From: Elephas maximus indicus
Taxonomy: Eukaryota > Chordata > Mammalia > Proboscidea > Elephantidae
NCBI RefSeq assembly: GCF_024166365.1
Contig: NC_064844.1
Coordinates: 434,001-498,000, forward strand
Direction of reading: 5' to 3'
DNA length: 64,000 nt
Shown: one piece after another, positions 23,284 through 34,700 of the stretch
How the letters are laid out: every line of letters begins with the position of its first letter
Position numbering within the stretch: position 1 is the stretch's first letter
Notes under the pieces: model-generated
What the model was told of the DNA's origin: nothing
What the model saw: only the letters and a program-made list of their open reading frames with translations
Databases searched by the model: none
Position numbers and translations under genes: made by a program

Positions 23284-23621
23284 CGAACCTGGATGTTACC
23301 AGCAAAAGAACATCTTGCAAATTCTGCTCTGTCCTCTGGGGCTGATAAGTTTACTTCATTTCATTGACAGACTAGTCGAGCTTAATAAATTATTAAGGAT
23401 CATCTAGTTGAGCCTTCCCATTTTATGGATGAGGAAATGAGACCCAGAAAACTTAAGTGCCTTGCCTGGGATCACAGTTAATAAATAGCAGAGTTAGAAA
23501 TCAAATCCAGGATTTTAGGCTCACAAATTAATACTATATCCAGCATCAGACACTTGTTTCCATCATACTACACCAATTATCTAAAATAACTAGAGTATTT
23601 ACATGCAACGTGGAAGAATCT

Positions 23622-23835
23622 AAGGAGCCCTGTGGCACAGTGGCTAAGCAGCTTGACTGCTAATGGAAAGGTCCATGGTTCAACCCTACCAGCCACTCCA
23701 AGGGAGAAAAGCGTGGCAGTCTGCTTCCATAAAGATTACAGCCTTGGAAGCTTTATGAGCGTTCTACTCTGTCCTATAGGGTCACTATGAGTTAGAATGG
23801 ACTCCATGACAATGGTTGTTTTCCTTTCTTTTAAG
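23622..23835 (+). mobile_element. AfroSINE (+), long variant
   Basis: It starts AAGGAGCCCTGTGGCACAGT, includes GTGGCAGTCTGCTTCCATAA AG, and has tail TATGAGTTAGAATGGACTCC. Confidence 0.88.
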
Positions 23836-23894
23836 AAGTAATGTGGTCCCTTGAAGAGAAGACTGCCCCAGAGGCTTATGGATCACAGAGCACC

Positions 23895-24275
23895 TGTTGT
23901 TGTTAGGTCCAGTTGAGTTGGTTCCAACTCATAGTGACCCTACATACAACAGAACAACACACTGCCCAGTCCTACGCCATCCTCACAACCGTGTTCTGCT
24001 TGAGCCCATTGTTGCAGCCCCTATGTCAATCCATTTCTCTGAGGGTCTTCCCTTTTTTCAGTGACCCTGTGCTTTACCAAGCATGATGTCCTTCTCCAGG
24101 GATTGATCCCTCCTGATAACATGTCCAAAGTATGTGAGAGAAGTCCCACCATCCTCCTTTCTAAGGAGCATTCTGGCTGTACTTCTTGCAAGACACATTG
24201 GTTCGTTCTTTTGGCAGCTCGTGGTATATTCAATATTCTTTGACTACACCATAATTCAAAGGCGCCAATTCTTCT
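23895..24275 (-). mobile_element. RTE LINE 3' end (-)
   Basis: The reverse of the RTE tail (TTGTTGTTAGGTCCAGTTGAG) is followed by the C-terminal coding remnant. Read on the minus strand it gives QPECSLERRMVGL and PWRRTSCLVKHRVTEKREDP. Confidence 0.85.
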
Positions 24276-24489
24276 AGAGCACCTGAGAACCTCTATTCTC
24301 CAGTGCTTCTATCCGGAATGCAGTGTAAAAGCGGCTCATGATCACAGGATTAAGACTTTGAACAACCCTACCACAGGCATCAAGGTACTTTATGGCACTC
24401 AACAATGATTTGTAAATGAATATTGAATGAACCTCCCCTGCATAAACTTCATTATTCTCTAGGCAGGAGGCAATACAGTAGGACGGCAG

Positions 24490-24910
24490 CCCAGCAGTCT
24501 AGCCCATGGCCTCTGAAGTCACAATTCTGGATTAAAATACTGCTTCCAGCTACTTACTGGTTTACCTTGAGTTTCAATTCCCTTTCTGTACTTCACTTCC
24601 CTCATCTGCTAAAAATAAAACCAAAAAACCAAACCCAGGGCGGTGGAGTGGATTCCGACTCATAGCGACCCTATAGGACGGAGTAGAGCTGGCCCACAGA
24701 GTTTCCAAGGAGCGCCTGCCGGATTCCAAGTGCCTACCCTTTGGTTAGCAGCCATAGTACTTAACCACTAGGCCACCGAGGTTTCCCTGCTAAAGATAAA
24801 GGCATCTATTTCATAGGATTGTGAGGATTAAATGAGATAAAACATGTAAAGGGCTTAGAACTGGGCTTAGTACATAATTGTACTAAATAACCGTTCGTTA
24901 TTATAATTCT
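24490..24910 (+). repeat. MIR (+) split by an AfroSINE
   Basis: The MIR halves are 24,490-24,605 and about 24,800-24,910 (GGATTAAATGAGATAAAACATG). The SINE between them is flanked by CTGCTAAAAATAAA and CTGCTAAAGATAAA. Confidence 0.7.
24620..24785 (-). mobile_element. AfroSINE (-) with 14-bp target-site duplication, in a MIR
   Basis: It contains ACCAAACCCAGGGCGGTGGA, ACTCATAGCGACCCTATAGG and TTTGGTTAGCAGCCATAGTA, ending GAGGTTTCC. The duplication is as noted for the MIR. Confidence 0.9.
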
Positions 24911-25191
24911 TAGGATCCCTAAGAGCCAGGGACCATATTACGTAGAAGAAACGAGTGTAAAACGAGATGGCTCTATAACTAGGCCGTAGATTTCGCAGCC
25001 AGTCAAGAGCTCCGTGACTTCTTCTCTCCTATTTAACCAGAATGTGCTTAAACCTCTAACTGCCACTCAGTCTCGAATAGGAGGCAGCCAAGCAGAACCG
25101 TGAAAGCGGAGCATCGGCCAGCCTAACTTCCTCTTCCGGCTCCCTTTGAAAACAGAGCTCAGGTTTCCGCGCGCACGGAACCTCAACCTCA

Positions 25192-25206
25192 CCGCCAGGG
25201 GGCGCC
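25192..25206 (+). promoter_or_regulatory. Candidate CTCF site, forward orientation
   Basis: CCGCCAGGGGGCGCC closely matches the CTCF core (CCASYAGRGGGCGC). It lies at the upstream edge of the CCT4 CpG island, between the COMMD1 and CCT4 promoters. Confidence 0.55.
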
Positions 25207-25416
25207 CGAGTTAACCGAGGGGACCTCAAGGCCGAGGAGGCGGGGGGGAGATGTGGGTGTCCCCAACGCTCGCCTTTAAAATCCGGGGCTATCACTTCTG
25301 CCTCGCGCTAGGCTGCACCCACCCACACCCCTCGTCCCCAGCGCCCAGGACTAACACCCCCTAAGCCCGGAGCTCCCAGCGTGCAACAGCTCGCCCGGCG
25401 CGCGGCAGGCAGCCTC

Positions 25417-25424
25417 TGACGTCA
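25417..25424. promoter_or_regulatory. CCT4: Full palindromic CRE (CREB/ATF site)
   Basis: TGACGTCA lies inside the CpG island, 157 bp upstream of the CCT4 ATG and 49 bp upstream of the heat-shock element. The full 8-bp palindrome in a proximal promoter is a strong CREB/ATF candidate. Confidence 0.65.
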
Positions 25425-25472
25425 CGCCGGCGCCGCGCAGCCAGGCAGGCCCCCTCGCCCGCCGGCGCCGCT

Positions 25473-25485
25473 TTCTGGAAGGTTC
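25473..25485 (+). promoter_or_regulatory. CCT4: Heat-shock element in the CCT4 promoter
   Basis: TTCTGGAAGGTTC is a perfect three-block HSE (TTCnnGAAnnTTC), ending 95 bp before the ATG. CCT subunit genes are known HSF1/HSF2 targets, so function is plausible. Binding itself is inferred. Confidence 0.7.
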
Positions 25486-25580
25486 GTGGTTGCGGCGGGT
25501 ACGTTCCGTTACTCCGCGAACAGCCCGGATCCGCGTCCATCCGTCCTTCCCGACCCTGCACAGACCCAGCCAAGGTTGCC

Positions 25581-25707
25581 ATGCCGGAGAACGTCGTCCC
25601 CCGGAGCGGGGCGCCCGCCGGGAATTCCGGCGGCCGCGGAAAAGGCGCTTATCAGGACCGCGACAAGCCGGCCCAGATCCGCTTCAGCAACATCTCCGCA
25701 GCCAAAG
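25581..25707 (+). CDS. CCT4: CCT4 coding exon 1 (residues 1-42)
   Basis: It encodes the flexible N-terminal tail, rich in Gly, Arg and Pro, up to NISAAK. The donor is AAAG then GTATCG. The last G is the first base of Ala43. It lies in a CpG island. Confidence 0.95.
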
Positions 25708-28700
25708 GTATCGCCCCCGGGACCTGAGCCTCTGCTCCGCGGAGTCCAGCTCTGCGCTCTCACCGCGGCTCCTCGAGCGGGCATGGGCCGTGTTCTGTTC
25801 CTGCAAGCGGTCTCCTTGTTCTCCCAGTAGGAGAAGTCTCGAGGAGGGCTGTGTTTCCCCCTAATGATTCCCGATCGCGAGTATGGAGGGCTCTTGGACT
25901 TGCCGCATTTTGGGTTTTCTAGCGTATCGTTTTTTATCCTGTGCTTCATTTATCATATTAGGGCAGAAAAGCAGTTCGGTCTAAAACGTCGAGGCCTGTG
26001 CACACCGGTCCCTTGGGGTCTGACAATTAAGAGCTGATTTTTATCTGCTTGTTGGATCCGCTGGGAGAATGTTGTTTGCACAACGTTGTTTAGCTCTTGT
26101 TCTTGATAATACCGTTTAAATAAGCTTCCCAGGGCATAAGTGTTGAGAATTAGGGTAAATTCTGCCGCATCTTAATTGGGCGGGGCCCACTGTACTGGGG
26201 TGGGGGAACTTGTCGGTCGTCTTAAGACCTGCGTTTCAGTGTTCGCTTCCATTGCTTCGTAGGTTTCTGGCCTTTAACCGTCCAATCTCCGAATCAAGGT
26301 CTTCTTATCTGTAAAATTGAGGAAAATACTTGCTTTTTAGAGTGGTGAGGATTAAGAGAAGTGGAGCATGAGATGAAGGAGTCAAGAAGGAAAAGTGAGA
26401 ACAAAGGTTTAGAGATCTTGTCCAGGGTGTGTTTTGAGACAGTATTTCATTTGGGTTGGAGAATGAGGTGCATGAAGGAGTGAGAGGTGAGATTAGAAAG
26501 GTAGGTTAGGGCCGGATCTTGAACGCCCTGGTGTCCTGGAAATCGCTTGGTTAGTTTCCCAAGTTTCAGATTGTTCTTCGGTATAATGAGGTAATAGTCA
26601 ATTTGTAGGGTTGTTTTGAGGATTGAATGAGTAAAAGTATATAAAGAACCATGGGATGGGGTAAGCGGTTAATACTTTGAGTGCTGGACCGCTAACTGAA
26701 AGGTTGGCGATTCATACCCATCCAGAGGCTCCTTGGAAGTTAGACGAGGCCATCTGCTTTCCAAAGGTCCCACCCACTCCTGTTGAGTTGATTCCGACTT
26801 ATAGTGACCCTATAGGACAGAGCAGAACTGCCTTACTCTAAGGTTGTAATCTTCACAGAAGCAGGCTGCCACATCTTATTCTTGCAGAGCGGCTGGTGGT
26901 GTCAACCTGCTGACTTTTTGGTTAGCATCTGGGCGCTTTAACCACCTAGCCACCAGGGCTCCTTGGAAACCTTATGGAGCCACTCTACTCTGCACACATG
27001 GGGTTGGGTCGGAATTGACTCAAGGACAACTAGTTAAAACAACATATAAAGTACAGCCTTGGAAGGTCATCAACCCAGGTGACAAAGGAGGAAGGATGGT
27101 GTAAATAAGTTCTGATTTGGGCATGATGAGTTGGAGATGTCAGATTGGCCAGGTGGACAAACTGAGACATTGGAAAGTTCAGGTGAGAATATACCTAGAA
27201 GTGAAGATTTGGTAGATGTTTGTCTAACGGGCATAGGTGAACATAAGGTTAGACTTCCTGGATTAGAAAGATGCTGTTAAAAGAAATTCTGGGGACCATT
27301 TGTAGGGCCAAGAGAACTATAGAGTATCATGGTAGATTTTTAACAAGGGAGATATAAAATGGGAGATTTGCTTCAGTAGTCTTTGAAACAGCAGTGTACA
27401 GAAAATTCAAACGAGCATAGGAAGGAAAGGCCAACGGTAGTTATCAAAGGACCTGACCTTATATCTTAATTGAGGAGAGGTCAGGATGCAAAGAGGCACC
27501 AGTTTTTCCAAGTCAGACAAAACGGTTACAAACTGGAAAAGCTGCTGCAGGGACATCTTTAGTTTAATTCAGAGAGCTAGTTTTTTATTTCAGTGTTATT
27601 TTAAAATAGGGATGATAGTATCATTTGTCAGTGATGTGAAACAAACACAAGAGGACAGTGTGTGTCCTGGAGTCTTCACCTCACCAGAGATAAGGACATT
27701 TTTAAAGTGAGTTGGTCAGCTTGTAGAATCATGGTCATGTGGATCTACAAAACTCATCTAAAAGTGTAATGTTGACTGGAAAATTAGAAATAGCAGCCCA
27801 AAGTTATGAAATAATTGTAGAATATATCTATGATATTATACTGAATATTTTTCTGGAAGATATTATGTATGGGGAAAGCATTATGGTAGTTGTGAGATAT
27901 ATAAACATCTCTGCCACGTGTATGTGGACTGAAATGGTATATGAGAAAAGAGAAATTTAATCATTTGTCCTGGACTTAGAAAAGGTTCATCAATTGCAGT
28001 TTCTCTTGGGAAATAACCGTAAGTATATGATAAAATGAAAGTATTCTCATGGGCAAGTAATAGGTATTTGACGATGTATTGACAGTGACTAAAAGCTATG
28101 ATTTGGGGGTTTTGGTTTTGGGGTTTATTGTTTTTGTCAAAGGGTGTCTTGCTCTATAGCATCCTTAGGGGTTTTACCACTACTCTTTCCTCTCTTGGAA
28201 GTGCTAATGTTAAATTTTACTGTTGGTCTTCTGTATACCAGGTGCTAGGACCACATTAATGAATAGAATAAAAGGCTTTGCCTTGTGACATTCTAGTTGG
28301 AGACAGTGTAAACAAATAAGTGAATTATATAACATGTCAGTCTAGCCTGCCCTGTTGCTGCTTGTTCAGTTTTCAGGAATGGAGAAAATAATGCAGTCCT
28401 CAATAATCAGAGCTCGTAACTGGATGCACCGTTTTAATACTTTAGGGAGATTAGGTAAACCCTCAATTTGTTATGCCATAGGCAGAGCATAAGTACTGTG
28501 TATAGTGGTTTTAAAAACAAAAAGGTAAAGTGTTATACATTTAAAAGGAGTAAAATAAATAAATGAAAGTGATACTTTAGAGTTAAGAAATAAAAAAAAT
28601 AAAATTGTTCTGTTTCTAGTAGATATTAGTGGAGATAGTGAACTGTTGTACTTCATATCCTAGTAAGGACAAAATTATCGAGAGGAGAAATACTCTTTAA

Positions 28701-31700
28701 AGAGTACTGATTTTTTTTTTCCTTCTGTTTACAGCTGTTGCTGATGCTATTAGAACAAGTCTTGGACCAAAAGGAATGGATAAAATGGTAAAAAGCTGAA
28801 TTACTTGGTATTTACTGAACGCTACTATGTGCGTTACAAGATCTTGATGGAAGGATAAGATGTGCTGTTTAAAAGTCAAAATGGTTAGGTACTTAAGTGT
28901 TTAGAAGAGTGAGAGAGAACTTTGTGGAGGGCAGGTCTTAACTATAATTCATATTTTGTTTGTTTAATACTTCGTAGGACAATTAGAGTGCATATAGAAA
29001 AACAGGTGTCTGTTGTGTAGGTAGGTCCACAGTATAGTAAGGCTAGGTTGTCGGGGCTGGAGTTCTGCATTCCTTATTATTGCAACTCTTACCTGACATA
29101 GACCTGTGGGATTTCAGCTCTACTTTTAGCTTGGTTGACTGACACCGTAAAACAGATGCATTCCAGTAACTTTTGAGTAATATACCATCAAATTCAGTGC
29201 TAGTTAATACCTAAAACTAAAGAAAGCAGTATGGAGTATTCTTGGAAGATACACAAATCACTCTTCTCTCTGGATACAGGCATACCTTGTTTTTTACTGC
29301 CCTTTGCAGATAACTGCGTTTTTGTTTGTTTGGTTTTTACAAATTGAAGGTTTGTGGCAACTCTGTGTCAAGCAAGTCTATTGGCTTCATTTTTCCAACA
29401 GCATGTGCTCACTTTGTGTTTGTCACATTTTGGTAATTCTCAAAATATTTCAAACTTTTTCATTAGTATTATATCTGTTATGGTGAACGGTGATCTTTGA
29501 TGTTACTATTGTAATTATTTTGGGGTACCACAAACCGCATCCATATAAGACAGCGAACTTAATAAATGTGTGTGTTCTGACTGCTCCACCCACCTGCTGT
29601 CTCCCTCCTCAGGCCTCCCTATTCTCTGAGACAAAACAATACTGAAGTTAGGCCAATTAATAACCCTACGGTGGTCTCTAAGAAAGAGATGTACTTCTCT
29701 TCCTTTAAATTAAAAGCTAGAAATGATTAAGTTTGGTAAGGAAGACATGTCAAAAGCTGAGATAGGCTGAAAGCTAGGGCTCTTGTGCCAAGCAGTTAGC
29801 CAAGTTGTGAATGCAAAGCAAAAGTTCTTGAAGGAAATTAAAGGTGCTAATCCAGTGAACACATGAATGATAAGAAAGTAAAACAGCCTTTTTGCTGATG
29901 TGGAGAAAGCTTTAGTGGTCTGGATAGAACATCAAACCAGCCACGACATTCCCTTAAGCCAAAGCCTAATCCAGAGCAAGGCCCTAACTCTCTTCAGTTC
30001 TGTGAAGGCTGAGAGAGATGAGGAAGCTGCAGAAGTTTGAAAATAGCAAAGGTTGGTTCATGAGGTTTAAGAAGGAAGCTGTCCCCATGACAAAGAAGTG
30101 CCAGGTGAAGCAGCAGGTTGTCCAGACAGTCTGGCAAAGGTGGCTACACTAAACAACAGATTTTCAGTGGAGCGGAGACAGCTTTTTGTTGGAATAAGAT
30201 GCCATCTAGGACTTTCATAGCTGGAGAGAAGTCAGTGCCTGGCTTCAAAGGTCAGGCAGACTCTCTTGTAAGGAGTTAATGTTAGAGCTCTTAAGAATTA
30301 TGCTAAATCTGCTCTGCCTGTGCTCTATAAATGGAACAACAAGGCCTGGATAATACACACCTATTTACAACATGGCTTACTGAATACTTTAAGCCCACTA
30401 CTGCTCAGAAAAAAAGATTCCTTTCAGAATATTACTGTTCATTGACAATGTGTGTGGTCATCCAAGATCTGATGGAGATGTAGAAGGAAATCAATGTCTT
30501 CATACCTGCTAATACAACATCTATTCTGCAGCCCATGGATCAAGGACTAAGTTCAACTTTCAAGTCTCGTTATTTAAGGAATACGTTTTATAAGGCTATA
30601 GCTGCCATGGGTAGTGATTCCTCTCATGAATCTGGGCAAAGTAAATTGAGAACCTTCTGGAAAGCATTCACCATTCTAGATGCCGTTAAGAACATTCAGA
30701 TTTGTGGGAGGTGGTCAAAATATCAACATTAACAGGAGTTGGGAAAAAGCTGATTCCAGCCCTCATGGATGACTTTGAGGGGTTCAAGACATCAATGGTG
30801 GAAGTAACTGCAGATGTGGTGGAAATAGCAAGAGAACTAGAATTAGAAGTGGAACCTGAATTTGTGACTGAATGGCTGCAATCTCATGATAAAACTTAGC
30901 GGATGAGAAGTTGCTTCTTATAGATGAGCAAAGAAAGTGGTGTCTTGAGGTGGAATCTACTGGTGAAGATGCTGTGAACATTGTTGAAATAACAGAGAAT
31001 TTAGGGCACTACATAAACTTAGTTATTTAAGCAGTGGCAGGGTTTGAGATGATTGACCCCAATTTTGAAAGAAGTTCTGCTGTGGGTTACATGCTATCAA
31101 ACATTGCGTGCAACAGAGAAATCTTAAGTGAAGAGTCAATTGATGTCAGCAAACCTCGTCGTTGTCTTATTTTATGAAACTGCCACAGCCACCCCAACGT
31201 TCAGCAGCCACCGTCCTGATTAGTCAGCAGTTATCAATGTGGAGGCAAGACCCTCCATGAGCAAAAGGATTATAGCTCACTGAAGCCTCAGGTGATGGTT
31301 AGCATTTTTTAGCAGTAAAGTATTTTTTAATTAAGGTATGTGCATATTTTAGATGTAGTACTATCGCACACTTTTAGACAGCTGAAAAACAACCAAACCC
31401 ATTGCCATTGAGTCCATTCCAACTCAGCGACCCTACAGGACAGAGTAGAACTGCCCCGTAAGGTTTCCAGGGAGTGGCTGATGGATTCGAACTGCTGCCC
31501 TTTTGGTTAGAAGCAGAGCTTTTTTTTTTTTTTTTTAGCTTTTAACCGCTGTGTCATCAGGGTTCCTCATAGACTACCCGAACCAAACCAAATTCGTTAC
31601 CATGGAGTCAGTTCCTACTCATAGCGACCCTGTAGGACAGTAGAGCTGCCCCATACAGTTTCCAAGGAGTGCATGGTAGTTTTGAACTGGTTAGCAGCCA

Positions 31701-34700
31701 TAGCACTTAACCACTGCATTTTCTCATCAACTACAGTATAGCGTGAACATGACTTTTATATGCACTGGGAAACCAAAAAATTTGTATGACTTACTGCGAT
31801 ATTTGCTTTATTGTAGTGGCCTGGAACTGAACCTGCAGTACTCCAAAGTGTGTCTGTATTCTAAAATCTATTTTTGCCAGTCATGCTGTTGCCCTGTGTT
31901 GAGTATATTATAAGATAGGTTACTGTGTTGACTGTAAGAATTGTGTTTACCACGTTACATTGTGCTGTGCTTTCGGAGATCCGTGGGAAAAATTGGGTTT
32001 CTGATTATGATGAAACCAGGAAGAATAGCGATTCTTTATAGTATACCTTCATTGGTTGCCACAACAGATTTCTTTGCTCTTAAGTACCATGTAATGGAGC
32101 CATTTGTAAAATTGGGCTGTTAAATGACAGAGGCTGGAGAAACCCTGAGACTATGGCCCCCGGAGGACACCCTTTCAGCTCAATAATGAAGTCACTCCTG
32201 AGGTTCACTCTTCAGCCAGATTGGACAGGCCCATAAAACAAAATGAGACTAAAGGGGTGCACCAGCCCAGGGGCAAGGACTACGAGGCAGGAGGGAACAG
32301 GAAAGCTGGTAATGGGGAAGCCAAGGTTGAGAAGGGAGAATGTTGACATGTGGGGTTGTTAACCAGTGTCATAGAACAATGTGTGTACTGTTTACTGAGA
32401 AATTAGTTCTGTAAACTTTCGTCTAAAGTACAATTAAAAATTAAAAAAAATACTAAAACTTAGTAGAGTTTTTTGGATGCCACATTAATGCTGAGTTAAA
32501 AACCCCCAAATTTTGAAATGTAACTTTAAAAAATTTCCAGATTCAAGATGGAAAAGGTGATGTGACTATTACAAACGATGGAGCCACCATTCTGAAACAA
32601 ATGCAAGTGTTACATCCAGCAGCCAGAATGGTAAGTGTAATTTTAGATGAGGTTTTAGAAAAAGTATATTGTTTATTATTTGGTAAGCTGTTAGATTTAT
32701 CTGATCACATGATATTATTCAAGCATGATGAAATTTTTTTCTCTTTATGCTAAGCAGGAGTATTTTTAGGATGCATTGCGTGCCTAGCAGTGCGCTCTCA
32801 GTATGAGGTGATAATAAAACGTGAACCGCCTCGTCCTCATCCCCGGGAACGTGCTGTATGGTTAGGGGAAGAGGAGCTATAAATGTGAAATGCTGCTTCT
32901 GTAGTACAGATGGTTATTTTGGTGGGCTGTTAGAAGTAATCCAAACAATTTGAATCTTGTGCAAAATAAATTGTCTAAACTTAGACTGATGTTTATTAGG
33001 AAAAAACAATTACTGATTTAGCTGAGGGTGATGATGATTCTGGTGTCAAGCAGGAAGTAACCAAAAACAAATATCAGCAAAAACAAATGCTATAGAAAGA
33101 AATTCCTATTTTTAAAAAGCCTATTTTATTTTATAAAGATTACTTTCAAAATAGATCCCATGATGTTCACAGAAGGTAGTTCAGGTAAACTTAGAAAGGG
33201 CTCCTGTGGGATGCCCCGTTTTATGCGCTTCCAGATCTTCAAGGTGCACCTGTAGTACAGCATTTGCTTTCTGCAAGGAACTTTGAGTAGCTGAAAGAGA
33301 ATGTACATGCCATAGTCTGAGCCAGGTACCGTGATATAGCCCCTTAGAGAGAGAAGATATAAGTAGAATTGTGTGTGCCACAAATACACTAGTCATCGTT
33401 TTAAACGAAACCCAAGGTGGACAACAAAGCGAAAGTCGAGAATTCTTAAATTTAAGGTGTTGGTAATAATCAAGTCGAGTTTGTGACACTGATGTGAGGC
33501 TGTTGATGTGATGAGAGAATTAGATTCTGTTGAAAACCCACGTTTCTCATTCGTAACTTGGCATGTTCTGCTCACTTAGCTGGTGGAGCTGTCTAAGGCT
33601 CAAGATATAGAAGCAGGAGATGGCACCACATCTGTGGTCATCATCGCTGGCTCACTCTTGGATTCCTGTACTAAGCTGCTTCAGAAAGGTGAGCAGGGCA
33701 AAAAAGCTTTTTAAAAAACTTTAGGAATAGTGAAATCATTCTTTAGTAATAGATTTAAAGTTAATTTACAATAAATAATCCTTAGCAGAAATTTTTAATT
33801 TTTGTTGTATGTATAATATGACTTAAAAGAGTTTTTCTTTGACCTTCCGATTTGTCAGGCTTCTTTTGAATGAAACTTGGTAGACTTTTCCTTGAACATT
33901 TTGCTTTTCAGAAACCAGTGGTGGCTCTAAGGGAGAAAGGCAATTTGAGAGAGAATAGGGTTCTCGTTTTGGTATATACCGCTTACTCTCAGTAGTGGCT
34001 CCAGCACTACCTGCTTTCTACTTATGTAGATTTATGGCATTTGAAAAGCGTAAGGTCCCATGAGTGTGTCATTGATCTGTTTCAAATGGAAATAAATTGG
34101 GCCTGTGTTAGCCATGGAGTCCTGGTAGCACAGTGGTTAAGAGCTACAGCTGCTAACCAGAAGGTCGGCAGTTCCAATCCACCAGCCACTCCTTGGAAAC
34201 CCTATGGGGCAGTTGTACTCCATCTTACAGGGTCGCTATGAGTCGGAATTGACAACAACGGGTTTTTTTTTTTTTTTTAACTATTAGCCATAATTAGCAG
34301 TTAATGTTATTCAAACCATTACACTTAAAGCTGAATCATAAATGAATTTGCAGTTAAGAATAGTTACATATTTGTGACTCTTGAAATTTCATGAATAGAA
34401 AACATGTAGTTTATCTGTTACAATTGAATAACTAGACTTTGACCTGATAGGGATCCATCCAACCATCATTTCGGAGTCATTCCAGAAGGCTTTGGAAAAG
34501 GGTATTGAGATCTTGACTGACATGTCTCGACCTGTGGAACTCAGTGACAGAGAAACGTTGTTAAACAGTGCAACCACTTCCTTAAATTCAAAGGTGAGAC
34601 AAGCACCAAGGAATCCTTGTCCAGGGGCAGTTGAAGGTGTATTAAGAGCTGTGGCCTTATGACATGATTCTTGATGTGAAATGATGTGTAAATGTGAATT

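Larger units (their letters stand above)
20901..25069. other. COMMD1-CCT4 intergenic region: repeats, no gene seen
   Basis: It holds an old L1 3' end (21,235-21,615, TTAGTGGTTGCCAGGGAAAG), a MER5-like scrap near 22,170 (TGCTGAGAACCACTGAT), SINE tails at 22,352-22,395 (+) and 22,769-22,825 (-), and the elements listed separately. MIR (-) lies at about 23,370-23,560. Confidence 0.6.
25070..25760. promoter_or_regulatory. CCT4: CpG island / CCT4 promoter
   Basis: This is a dense CpG block ending in intron 1. There is no TATA box. It holds a CTCF-like motif (25,192), a full CRE (25,417) and a heat-shock element (25,473) upstream of the ATG at 25,581. It is a housekeeping promoter with stress inputs, and it diverges from COMMD1 about 5.1 kb away (ATG to ATG). 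Confidence 0.8.

Noticed and set aside
25509-25949. 146-codon frame on the minus strand opposite CCT4 exon 1
   Set aside because: A CpG-island shadow of the CCT4 first exon. No recognisable domain or initiation context.
30535-30899. Two overlapping plus-strand frames resembling a DNA-binding protein
   Set aside because: They are Tigger transposase remnants in different frames. No intact gene.
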